64,000 nucleotides of DNA from Manihot esculenta (Eukaryota > Streptophyta > Magnoliopsida > Malpighiales > Euphorbiaceae). This document shows positions 33,685 to 44,362 of this stretch, piece by piece; within the stretch, counting starts at the first letter, position 1; every line of letters begins with the position of its first letter. The notes below the pieces were generated by a model. The model saw nothing but the letters and a program-made list of their open reading frames with translations. It was not told the DNA's origin and ran no database searches. The stretch lies in assembly GCF_001659605.2 (NCBI RefSeq), contig NC_035162.2, positions 9,753,248 through 9,817,247 on the forward strand. The letters run 5' to 3'. The translations under genes were made by a program, and so were the position numbers.

Positions 33685-35192
33685 TGATCAAGCATAAATT
33701 AGCCACATTTTTATTATCTTTTTTATTGCTTATTTACACATTTTTTAGCTTAATTTATGGTTTTTATCTTGTTTTTACAGAAAAGGAAGAAATTGGAGAA
33801 TTGGAGAAAAAGTGCAGAAAGTTGACAGAAAAGTGATCGGGTCAGTGATTTGCCCAGTGATTTGCCCACTGCTTGCCCAAATCAGGCTGAAGCAGAAACC
33901 TGAAGGCAACAGGCAGTAGTGATATGGCAAGTGATTTGCCCAAGAAACGCGAGGATCACTGGCCAAATCACTCGCAGAGACATAGAGGACTGACTCACAG
34001 AGAAGCGATCTGGTCAGCGATTTGCCCAATCACTTGAAGAAACTGGTCAAATCGCAGGGCAAATCACTTCGACAGCAGAAAATACAGCAGAGCGGGAAAT
34101 TGTTCAGGAAACCGAATTTCAAGTTTTCAGAAGTCCAAATCCAACTCAATCACTACCAAAACAATTCCAAGAGCCACGAAAGAGTTTCTCACCTAAGGAA
34201 TTCCAGTTGCAATTAAATTCAACATCAAAAGAGGAGTCACAAGCCAAATTAAAAAGGGGTTTCAAAACCCTAGAAGGATGGAACTCTTCAACTATAAAAG
34301 GGCAACCTCCAAACCAGCAAAGGCATCTTCGGCTGAGGAATTGAACTCGCCAGAAACTCTCCAGCATCTTCCTTTTTCTTTTCTTTTCATCTTTTTGTGT
34401 ATTTAGTCCACCATGAGTGGCTAAACTCCTTCTTTTCTAGTTGAAGTTGGTGAATTTCAGATTTTGTGATGAATTGGGAGATTTAAATCTCCATTGTTAA
34501 ACTTCTATTTATTTTCAATATTTATGCAATTTGAGCTTTCCATAAATATTACTTTGCTTTTAGAATCAATAAGGGCCCATTGCTTTTAAATTGCTTAAGT
34601 AATATTGTTTGAATGATTTAGGTCCGTAATTGCTTAGATTGTTCAAATACACATTTAATCAAATTGCATAATCTAAACTTGACCACGCGGTTGGCAAGGA
34701 TAGAATTGGGTTTCTCTAAGTCTTAATGCAGTCAACAGTTGTTCGATGCTACAATGCCCCAAGGACGTTCCTTGGCAACTTGTTGATTAGTGTTTGATTA
34801 GCGAACGTTTCCTAATCAAACTAGAACTAAGGAGGAATTTGGATTGTGAGAAGCGTCTTCCACATCCAAAACTAATTTATTGGAATAAATAGGAGAGTTA
34901 AAGAATCAATGATCAATTCTAAACAATCTGAAATAAGATCCATACTTCAACTAGAAGCTTTTCTCTTATTGATTTACTCATCTTTAAATTATTGCTTTCT
35001 TTTGTTATTTAGTGTTAATCCATCAACTCAAAACCCCCCTCTTTTAATTATTTGTTATTTACTTATATTGGTTATTATTAGGAAGATCTTTAGTGTCAAT
35101 TCCCTGTGGTTCGACCCTATTGCCACTATCTACAAGTTTATTGTTGATTGTTTAATAGGTTTATTTTTGACGGCTTCGACAACCGCTTATCA
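33685..35192 (+). repeat. Element P 5' LTR
   Basis: Starts TGATCAAGCATAAATTAGCC and ends GACAACCGCTTATCA. It contains clustered copies of the word GTGATTTGCCCA (about 33842-34065). The 3' copy has exactly the same length. Confidence 0.96.
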
Positions 35193-35197
35193 AAAAT

Positions 35198-35214
35198 TGG
35201 CGCCGTTGCCGGAG
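35198..35214 (+). promoter_or_regulatory. Element P primer binding site (Athila type)
   Basis: TGGCGCCGTTGCCGGAG lies five bases after the LTR, as in Athila/Tat elements. Confidence 0.92.
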
Positions 35215-35244
35215 AATTGATTTAAACTAACGTATTTTCCTTTT

Positions 35245-35331
35245 ATGATCAGGGCTGATCGTAAAGAAGCTCTTCTTTACGATCCTGAAATTGAACGCAC
35301 TGCCAAGACCTTACAAGCATGGCTACGGTAA
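35245..35331 (+). CDS. Short leader ORF of element P (28 codons)
   Basis: Starts 31 bases after the primer site (ATG at 35245). The peptide contains DRKEALLYDPEIERTAK, which matches the start of the leader ORF in M (56118 downwards, DRKDTLLYDPEIEKTAK). It ends at TAA 35329-35331 and overlaps the start of the 781-codon ORF (ATG 35319) in another frame. It is either a relic of the gag N-terminus or an upstream ORF that tunes translation of the main ORF. Confidence 0.6.
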   Translation: MIRADRKEALLYDPEIERTAKTLQAWLR

Positions 35332-37664
35332 GTATGTCTTTTCTCTCTTCTCAAATTTCTGAACTAACCTCTATTGTGAGAAATTATAGTCAAGCTCGAC
35401 AAGTTCAACAACTTCAACAAGCACATGCATTTGAAGGATTCTATGGACAGCCAAGACATAATCCCTACCTTGACACATATAATTCAGGTTGGGGAGACAA
35501 TATGAGCTATGGCTATACAAGGACAGACCATGACTACCAAAGAGATCTGCAATACAATCCATGTTGGGGGGACAACCCGAATTATGGCTATGCAAGGGCT
35601 GACTACTACCAAAACTATCAAGCCCAAGCAACACCTCAAAACTCCCATATGGAACTTGAAGAGATGGTGAGAAAATTGGAAATTTCTGGGAAAATTCTCC
35701 AACAGCAAGTGGATCAAGCGGTCAACTCAATGAACGCGCACATATTAAGAAGGGAGGAAGAGCTTCAAGATCTATGGGACGATGACGAAGAAACAGACCA
35801 AGCTGCTGAATCTGAGGCACAAATCACCACTGTAGAACCTGCTGCTGTCCAAAAATCAGCACCAACCGAAGCTCCTGCTGCAAAAACAGCACCTGCTGTC
35901 CAAAAATCAGCAACCTCAGAAATTGCCCCAACTGAACCAGAAGTTGCTGCACTTGCTGAAACTGCCAAAATTACACCAGAAATTACAGAATTTGCTGCTG
36001 TCCAAGTTGCTGAAAATAGAGACAGCAACTGCTGTCAAACTGCCACAACCACTGCTGCCCACAAATCAGCACCAGCCGAAGTACCTGTTACATCCCCTGC
36101 TGCTGTCCATAAACCAGCAACTGCTGGAAGTGCCCCAACTGAACCAAAATCTGCTGAAATTTCTGAAACAAACCAGCCCCCTGGAGAATCCAGCACAACC
36201 AGATTGCTAGCACAAGTAAGTTGTTGTTTGCCCTCCCAAACTGAGATAAATCCATGGCAAAATGCTAGTGCCATCACATTGAGGAGGGGAAAGGAGTTAC
36301 AAGACAATAGGGATGAAAAATTGCAAAAACAGGGCATGGAAGAAATTCTGCCAGAAAGTGATCAGGGCAGTGATTTGCCCAGTTTACTCGTAGGAACTGA
36401 CCCGATCGCTGGGCAAACTAAGCTGTCCAGCAGTGGTTTGCCCAATTCTCCAAAGAAGGCAGAAAGTGATTTGCCCAAATCAACAGACCAGGCAGAATCA
36501 AGTCAAAGGCAGAAACAGCAACCTATGGAGAAATTCAAGGTACCTCCTCCCTTCCCAAAGAGATTTGCAAGGTCCCAAAAGGAGAAAGAGGAAAAAGAGA
36601 TATTGGAGACACTTCGCAAGGTAGAAATCAACATACCTCTACTTGATGCTATCAAACAAATACCAAGGTATGCTAAATTTCTCAAAGAGCTATGCACCAA
36701 TAGGAGGAAACTTGCTAAACATGAAAAGGTAAGTGTGGGGGAGTGTGTTTCAGCTGTCATCCAAAGAAAACTACCAGTCAAATGCAAAGATAGAGGAATG
36801 TTTGCGGTTTCATGCAAAATAGGCAATGTGGGAATAAAGAAGGCCATGTGTGACCTTGGAGCTTCAATAAATGTCATGCCTCTTTCTATTTTTAACTTGT
36901 TGAATGCAGGTACACTCAAGGGCACCAGCATTATGATCCAATTGGCTGATCGATCCATTGTCTACCCCAAAGGAGTGCTTGAAGATGTGTTGGTGCAAGT
37001 GGACCAACTAGTCTTCCCAGCTGATTTTTATGTGATTGACATGGAGGAGGACAAGGGCAACATCACCTCTGATATCTTACTTGGGAGACCATTCTTGAGC
37101 ACAGCAAGAACAAAAATTGATGTGCATGATGGCACATTGACCATGGAGTTTGAAGGGGAAATTATAAAATTTAATGTTTATGATGCCATGAAATTCCCCA
37201 ATGATGTTTCTCCTGTTTATGGCCTTGATATAATTGATGATTTAAGTCAAGAAATTTTTGATTTTGATCAAGAAAACTTACTCTATGAAGGTCTTTGCAG
37301 GAGAGAAGAAGTGGACAGCAACATCACTGAAACAAAGAAAACAGCAGACTGCTGTAACTTGCTGGAAGTGAGTGATTTGCCCAGTGATTTGCCCAGAATA
37401 CCAGAAAATCTGCTCAAATCAGACAGTAAGCAGACAAAAAACCAGCAGACAGAGAATGCACCAGATCTGAAACCCTTGCCTAGCCACCTCAAATATGCCT
37501 ACTTGGGAGCTGGAAATACACTTCCAGTAATTATTTCCAACCAGCTCAGCCAAGAAGAAGAGGAAAAGCTCCTTGATGTGTTGAGGAAGCACAAGAAAGC
37601 AATTGGGTGGACCTTGGAGGACATAAAAGGCACCTCAAGACCATTCGGTGGAGGCTCAAGATAG
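35319..37664 (+). CDS. Element P 781-residue gag-tail/protease protein without RT or integrase
   Basis: Residues 1-150 match the part of M gag after the capsid domain but replace the zinc knuckle by Tyr/Asn/Gly-rich repeats (NPYLDTYNSGWGDN, NPCWGDNPNYGYAR). Residues about 165-300 are an Ala/Pro/Thr-rich stretch with repeated AAVQKSAPTE-like units not found in M. Residues from about 310 are nearly identical to [20 protein letters not shown], then an aspartic protease ([13 protein letters not shown] at about 510, [17 protein letters not shown]). The frame then jumps from DIKGTS to a short tail derived from near the Athila ORF end. The ORF is fully open over 2.3 kb, which is notable for an element lacking its own polymerase. 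Confidence 0.85.
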   Translation: MATVSMSFLSSQISELTSIVRNYSQARQVQQLQQAHAFEGFYGQPRHNPYLDTYNSGWGDNMSYGYTRTDHDYQRDLQYNPCWGDNPNYGYARADYYQNYQAQATPQNSHMELEEMVRKLEISGKILQQQVDQAVNSMNAHILRREEELQDLWDDDEETDQAAESEAQITTVEPAAVQKSAPTEAPAAKTAPAVQKSATSEIAPTEPEVAALAETAKITPEITEFAAVQVAENRDSNCCQTATTTAAHKSAPAEVPVTSPAAVHKPATAGSAPTEPKSAEISETNQPPGESSTTRLLAQVSCCLPSQTEINPWQNASAITLRRGKELQDNRDEKLQKQGMEEILPESDQGSDLPSLLVGTDPIAGQTKLSSSGLPNSPKKAESDLPKSTDQAESSQRQKQQPMEKFKVPPPFPKRFARSQKEKEEKEILETLRKVEINIPLLDAIKQIPRYAKFLKELCTNRRKLAKHEKVSVGECVSAVIQRKLPVKCKDRGMFAVSCKIGNVGIKKAMCDLGASINVMPLSIFNLLNAGTLKGTSIMIQLADRSIVYPKGVLEDVLVQVDQLVFPADFYVIDMEEDKGNITSDILLGRPFLSTARTKIDVHDGTLTMEFEGEIIKFNVYDAMKFPNDVSPVYGLDIIDDLSQEIFDFDQENLLYEGLCRREEVDSNITETKKTADCCNLLEVSDLPSDLPRIPENLLKSDSKQTKNQQTENAPDLKPLPSHLKYAYLGAGNTLPVIISNQLSQEEEEKLLDVLRKHKKAIGWTLEDIKGTSRPFGGGSR

Positions 37665-38235
37665 GATGCAGCACATGGAAAGCATGTTGCAGCTGCTGGT
37701 TCACCATTTTCTGCCCCAGCACCGTGACAGATAGCTATTTGCCCAGTGATTTGCCCAGTACTTGCCCAAGTCACTGGTCAAATCACCCCCAGGCCAGGAA
37801 ATATCTTTCCCTTTTCTCCTTCATTTTTCTATATGTTTATTCACACATTGAGGACAATATGTGGGATAGGTGTGGGGGTACTAGAGAGTCTTTATTCACT
37901 GATCACACCATCTTTCCATTTTTTTGATTTCTTTTTGTTTCTTTTTGCATTATTTTTACCCCTTATTGCACACACCAAATTTTTTTTTTTTTTCTTTCTT
38001 CACACTTTTTGCACACACACACAGAATTTTGTAGCTAATTGCTCTACTCAACATAGATAACAAGGTTGAAAGAGTACCCTTATCTCATGACCCCATTGAT
38101 TTGCCACCCCTTTAAGCCTAAATTGAATCATTCACAGTATGTTACCTTCACTTAGGAAGTTTTTCTCTTGAATTGAATCCTTAAATGTGCTAAGGTCAAG
38201 AGAAATAAAAATACAAATGCATGCAAACACAAAGC
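37665..38235 (+). other. Element P 3' spacer, left of the CACTA insertion
   Basis: Begins with the remnant of the Athila ORF C-terminus (RMQHMESMLQLLVHHFLPQ in a shifted frame), then GTGATTTGCCC words, the GAGGACAATATGTGGGATAGG block and T-rich sequence shared with M's spacer at 47880-48320. No gene is seen. Confidence 0.75.
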
Positions 38236-38238
38236 TAG
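38236..38238. repeat. Target-site duplication TAG, left copy (CACTA)
   Basis: TAG at 38236-38238 and 43710-43712. M shows the unoccupied target AGCTAGTGTAACTCC near 47825-47835 (reverse complement). Confidence 0.92.
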
Positions 38239-41200
38239 CACTACAACATTATTCATATCTTGTTACAAAATAAATTGTAGCTAAAAATAGAATTTTGGTG
38301 GCTAGATGCTTTTGCCACAATATATTTTTCCCGTGACATGTCGTAGCTAGAAGTGGCGTAACTAAAGTTTAGTTACAGGATTTACCTGTGTTGTGGCTAA
38401 AATAAATATTTATAGTCACACTTTTTATTTAAATGAAGCAAAAATATTACCATTAAAAATAAATATTGTGGCTAGTTATTAGCCACAAGAATGGAATATT
38501 TGTAACCACATTTTCTTTTTGCCACAACAACTTTTTTTTGTAAGTGATTTTGTTATGAGTATGTTACAAAAATAATAATGTCGCAATTTAAACTTATGTA
38601 TAGTTACAAAATTAATTTTATGGCTAACATATCTAAATTTAGCCATAAACTTAATTGTATGATAAAAAATATTTACTATTAGCCACATTTAAATAATTAT
38701 AAGGCAAGAATAAAATTTATAGCCACAAAAATAAGAAAGTGACAAGTTCTAGTATAATTGTTACACTTAATTTTATTTTATAACTATTGAATAAAGCCAC
38801 AAAATTATTTAATTAGAAGCTATTCTAAATATAGTACATACGGCTACTATTAATTATTTGTAGCTAAAATGTAATATTTATTTAATTTATTATTATTTAA
38901 TGGGATTATATTATAATTTACTATTACATATGTTATTTATCTATTAATAATTTTGGTAAAATTTATAATAGAATATAAAATTTATATAAAAAATTTAGCT
39001 AAAATTTAAATTTATAAAATAATTATATATTAATATTAAGACTCAATCAGAATGACAATTATAAAATAACAATAAATTTAATCCAAAATAACTAATATTC
39101 AAAATAAACTAATTTAAGTCATAAAGCAATCACACTAAAAATACTTGAAATTATAATACTATACTAACACTAATATTAATATCTAAATTTTCTAAAAGTA
39201 GTATTATAAGGCTGTTGGCTGCTTCAAAATCTAAAACTTCAAATATACTGCAAATCATCCTCCAATTTCATCATCTTGGGAATCCTCCATAGGCTGTATA
39301 AAATTTTATTTGAAAATATTAATAATAAAATTATATAAAATAGATAAGGTTCATACTAGTTATATAGCTTACAAAAATTCTTATATTAGAAAAAAAATGA
39401 GACTTAGTTTTTAATCGCTTACTGATGCAATATTATTGTTTTTCTCCAAAAGCATATTGAATTTCTGCTCCCATATTCTATTCATCTATACAAGTTTCTC
39501 ATCCATTTGCTTCTTAACATCATTTACTTGTTCACTTGCTTCTTTTTGAATTTGTTGGACACGCTCGTTTGCTTCTCTTCTTGAATTATCAAGTTGTCTA
39601 AGTAGTTTTATCTTTATAGGTCTAACACCAAAATATTCTGTGACATTTTTTTCAGGACCATAAGCACATACATAATCATTTTTTTTGGCCCAAGTACATC
39701 AGCAAACATAGCATCGAAAAAATAGTAAATGGCATATCAAAAAGTTCTAACAATCATATGAACTTCAAAAGGCATTATTATTTTTTTTTGATAAAAATAG
39801 TTTTTATTAGAATTTTGAGAGTTATAGCAGAATATAAAGAATAACAAAAAACAGCTAGCTTATACCATTACAGGTTGACCAGTTCTTGATTGTTGAGCTA
39901 CTAAAAAGAATTTGGATTAAGGAATAAAGAAAGCTGGGCACATCTTAAACCAAACAAAAGATCCATAAAAGATCAAATCATAAACTTTCTCAAGCTCTAA
40001 ACTAGAATTATCAAATACTATTTTGTTTCTTTCTAGCCATAGTCCACAAAACGATAGCAATAAAAAGGGATTATTTATGTATCATTTAATTAATAAAAAA
40101 CACTATAATACTAATAAAATAAAAACAAACTCATACCATATGATCTCTCAGCCGAGCAAAGCTTTTTGTCCCCGTGTATGGCGGCATAGAACGCTTGCAT
40201 ATATTTGTCTTATTTTTGTTGCTTCTCTCCTAAAGAAAAACAATGAAAAATTTTCAGAATTTATGTTAGCTAACAGAAACTGAATTCATATAAAATAAAT
40301 TATTAAATTTTACACGAATTGTTAATACCTGAAATACATTTTCTGTCCAAAGATTAACCAAATACATCCAATCTTTTACATCCATATCCTTAGGCTTGTT
40401 TCGGAGACAAGTGAATAAGTTGCCTTTGAATCAAAGTACTTCTTCTTCAACTTATGCCTATAATACCTATATAATGCATTCATATGATCGAAAATTGCTC
40501 CCTTTCTTGCATCAGAATACTCAAAAGTGAACTTTTCCTTTTAGCATAGAAGTAAGAAACAAAGATTATGATACTTAATAGAACTAAAAAAATTATAATC
40601 ATTTTATAATGGATGTAATTTAATATAAATTTTCGTACCAATATGGTAGACCACATATGGTCGAGCTTATCATCGGTAATCTTATTCCATTGTTTCACTT
40701 GCAATGGACAACACAACACACTTCTAATAGTTTGTCCTAAAAACCAAACAAATGCAGTAGCATTATCACCAATAGCTTGATCATCTTCATCAAATTCTAC
40801 TGGCAATTTTTGCCCATTCTCCAATTGTGTGATTTTCAAGCATCGTGTTGGTCCTCTAGTTTTTCTTTTAATTGTATTGGAACCTATTTCAAAACAAAAG
40901 TAAAACAATAATCATATAATAACAAGAATTTTTGTACATAGAACAAGTAAACATAATCAATTGTTTAAATAAAATTAAATGAGTAAACCTATTGCTGCAG
41001 TTGCATTTGGATTTTGAAGTTGATTAGAAGTGTGATCAACGGTAACTGCGGGTAGCTCGTCACCAAGTCCATTTGGTAAAATATCATAATCTCGAAATAG
41101 AGTGTATATATCAATGGATTTCGAAGGGAACTTCTTATAACTATCCATCATATTTTTCACATCTGTATCATCTTTAACCTCTATCAATGCATCAAGATCA

Positions 41201-43709
41201 CTAAGAGCTTTATCAGCCTTCAAGTAATAAAATTTATCTCCTTTTATAACATCAAATCCACAATCCTTTTTCAAGTCATCCAATATATCAAAAAATGAGA
41301 TGAAATCAACATCAAAATTAGGTTTCTCCATGAACCTACCATTTTCATATATTCTATTTGGTGAAAATATAAAATGGCCTTCATAATGATACCTCATTGT
41401 CTTCTGACTAGTATTCCCTAAAAAAAAAAAATTGAAGTTAACCATCTAATTATTTACGAAAACAACTTAAAATTTATAAATCACATAAATATTATTTACC
41501 TTGAAAATTTGACGCCTGATTTTGGTGTAACTCTTGAGTTTCTTGAAAGTTCTGGTTAACATTATTTTCAGTCTCATTTTTCAAGTTAATATTGATGGAA
41601 TTTCCTTTCCGCAACTTGCATCGTCGAGCCATGATGTTTGCTTCTGCTTCATGGAAAAAATTGAATATTACACATAGAGGATAAATTAATATAAAAATAG
41701 TGAATCAAAGCTTTTTAACAGATGAAAAACGAATGAAAAGTAAATATCAGATGCCTTTCACGTGTTTAACCTAGAACAATTACAATGAAACATTAATTTT
41801 AAGTCTTTTGTAATTTTAAACGTACCTGATTGGATTTGATAGTGGGAGCTTCTCATTTTGATAGTGGACAGAAATTGAAAACTGAATGAATCATGAGTGA
41901 ATAAAAATTAGAATTCGTAGCGGTAGCAGTAGCGGCTGTAGGGAGGGAATTTTTAATTTTAAGGTTTTCATTCCCCCCAAGCAAAAAATATATATATTAG
42001 CAAGCTTATCATTATATTGCCGCCACTAATTGATAGGGTTTCCTTTATTAATTAATATAATTTTATTTATTTTTACTTTTTTGTAATTAAAATATTTTAT
42101 ATTTTTAATTAAATAAGCAAAATAAAATAATTTTAATTTGTTTAAGCAGATTCAAAATCAACGCTATGAATATTTTTTTAAAAGAAAAAAAATCATGACC
42201 ACACCTTTGTAGAGCTGTATTTTTAACATCAAAATAAATTTATTTTCAAAAAAAAAACTTCAAAATTAATTTATACGCAAAATACAAATATGTAGGTAAA
42301 AAAAATTCAAGTATATAAAAAAAAAATTAAGTGTGCCAAATTTGGCATAATTGTGTTTTTTGATGGAATAAGACCCTAAAGGTGTTAAATTGTTGGTTAA
42401 AAATTTGGAATAATTTTGGTATAAATTTAATTTATATATTGTGGATAAAGAATTTTGGTTTTTTGGTTACCGATTAGTAATTATGTTCAGTAATTAGTAA
42501 TTCTTTTTAATGAAATATTCATGATGTTTGAATTTTTTGAAACTGACATTTTAATATTTTTTATGTGCTAAGACTAATCGTTTGATTCTTGAAAAATGAT
42601 TCGACAAAAAGTTTCCAACACTATTATCTAATTGTTTTATGTGTTGAAAATATATATACATAAAATTCTTAATATATGTATCTTGTGATTTCCAAATAGC
42701 AAAATTAACTCTATAAAATAACAATCAGTTTGAGAATAAAAAATTAAAAGATAATGCAAGTGCTCAATTTTTGTGTATCTTTTATGGTCGCTACTCAAAC
42801 CATATTGATTAAAAATAAATTATCAGTTCTTAAACTATAAGTGCACTTGCTTCGTCCAAAGATATATTTTGACACAGATTACCATAATTTAAAAGCATCC
42901 TTCAACTAAAATTGATTCATTAATATGTAACTTTTTAACTTAGAAAATAATTCTCAATAACTTTTCTATCTAAACAAATGGACAATAGAAGAAAAATTGA
43001 TTGAGAGACAAAAAAAACATATTATATGCAATTTTTTAGAACCTTTAAGCATATTTTTTGAACTTGATAAACCAATATATAATACCTAGAGGACCTCAAA
43101 GTAATTCTCCAAATTATTTTATTAGTTATAGTATTCTATCGTAGTTATATAATTGTGGCTTATTTGATAGCTAATTCCATGACTATTTGATAATTATAAT
43201 TAAAATATCATAGTACTCATACAATTCATTTAGCTACGATGTTGTGGCTAATGATTTAGTAATAGTTATGACAAACATAATTACATGACTACTATTTTTA
43301 TGTTTCTGCTACAAATTTTTTGTAATGACTAATAAACTGTAGCTAATAAAATAATTATTACTACAATCATATTAGCTTTGTGGCTATTAAAATTATTACC
43401 TATAATATTAATGTGTTGTGACTACAATGGTAGTAATTGTTACAAAAAAATTAAATTTATAGCTATTATATCTATTAGCTATGATATTACTTTGTAGCTA
43501 AAATTAATTGTGGCAAATAGTCAACAAATAGTTACATTATATATAAAATAAAACAAAAAATGCATATTAGTTATAATTGTTGCATTTTTGTTACTAAATA
43601 GTTTAAATTAGCAACAATAGGTTTTTAGCTGTAATAAAATAAATATATTAGCCACAATAATTTTTTTTGTAGCTACGTATCGTAACTAGAGATGTAATAT
43701 GTTGTAGTG
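38239..43709. mobile_element. CACTA (En/Spm) DNA transposon, 5.47 kb, non-autonomous
   Basis: Terminal inverted repeats CACTACAACAT (38239-38249) and ATGTTGTAGTG (43699-43709) are perfect, with the 3-bp duplication typical of CACTA elements. Both ends (about 38270-39000 and 43140-43690) are packed with short motifs such as TTGTAGCTAA, TTAGCCACAA and GTGGCTA in both orientations, the subterminal repeats bound by TNPA-type proteins. It carries one gene on the minus strand (39255-41632) and no TNP2-type transposase, so it needs help in trans. It sits inside P, whose LTRs are nearly identical, so it is younger still. Confidence 0.93.
39255..41632 (-). CDS. CACTA-encoded Transposase_24 (Ptta/En/Spm, TNPA-like) protein, multi-exon, probably frameshifted
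   Basis: Spliced model on the minus strand: exon 1 41632-41500 (MARRCKLRKGNS, basic start); exon 2 41417-40989 (SPNRIYENGR, FDILDDLKKDCGFDVIKGDKF, a PB1-like region); exon 3 40882-40639 (KRKTRGPTRCLK, DEDDQAIGDNATAFVWFLG, LCCPLQVKQWNKI). An exon at about 40545-40330 follows (EYSDARKGAIFDHMNALYR), then about 40227-40137 (SMPPYTGTKSFARLRDH), and a coiled-coil C-terminal part between about 39700 and 39255. The first three junctions keep frame. A one-base shift near 40430 and a TAG near 39495 suggest decay. Members bind subterminal repeats and assist transposition. Confidence 0.72.
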
Positions 43710-43712
43710 TAG

Positions 43713-44362
43713 TGTAACTCCCTATGAGTTGATTTGCCCAAACTATCATAAAAAACCAGCACAAAGCACAAATCATAAACCTGTTCCAATGGTCTAAAAC
43801 TATGAACTGTGCCTAAAAACCACTTGGAGAAGTTACTAACTGAGTAACCGGGGGTGTATCACCCATGTACACAATCGCGTAAAAAGGTCAGTGACTTTTT
43901 CAAGCAAATACGTTTCGATGGTCTAGACTATGAACAGAGCTAGTAGCCACTTGAACAAGTGACTAACTGAGTAACCGGGGGTGTATCACCCATGTACACA
44001 ATCGCGTAAAAAGGTTAGTGACTTTTTCAGGCAAGGATAAGAATAAGTGCTGCTAAAAATAAAAATAAAAATAAAAAGAAAGAGAGAAGAAAATGGGCAA
44101 ATCACTCCTAGGGGTTGCATTAAAACTAACATAAAGGAATAAGCATGATTGAACCAAAAACCTTTCTCTTGACCATGGTAGGTGAAAGGAAACAAGGAAA
44201 GGAGAGGATGACCTTAGTGCATGTACTCTATACTGTGATACTTCAATTTAGGAGTCTAGGGGGGCTGATTAAGTGGAACTTAGGCTCTAAGGAAAAAGGG
44301 GGCTTGATTGGCTAAGTTATTTGTTGCTTGAGGACAAGCAAAAAGCTAGGTGTGGGGGTATT
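43713..44362 (+). other. Element P 3' spacer, right of CACTA, with tandem repeat and purine tract
   Basis: Contains two 129-bp tandem units (43791-44035) and ends in the polypurine tract GGTGTGGGGGTATT (44349-44362) that primes plus-strand synthesis. It matches M at 47180-47830 (reverse complement). No gene is seen. Confidence 0.85.
43791..44035. repeat. Two tandem 129-bp units with hairpin, element P
   Basis: Each unit contains ACTGAGTAACCGGGGGTGTATCACCC followed by ATGTACACAATCGCGTAAAAAGG. The GGGTG-TAT-CACCC stem occurs once per unit. M has the same pair at about 47510-47760, so the duplication predates the split of the two elements. Confidence 0.9.
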
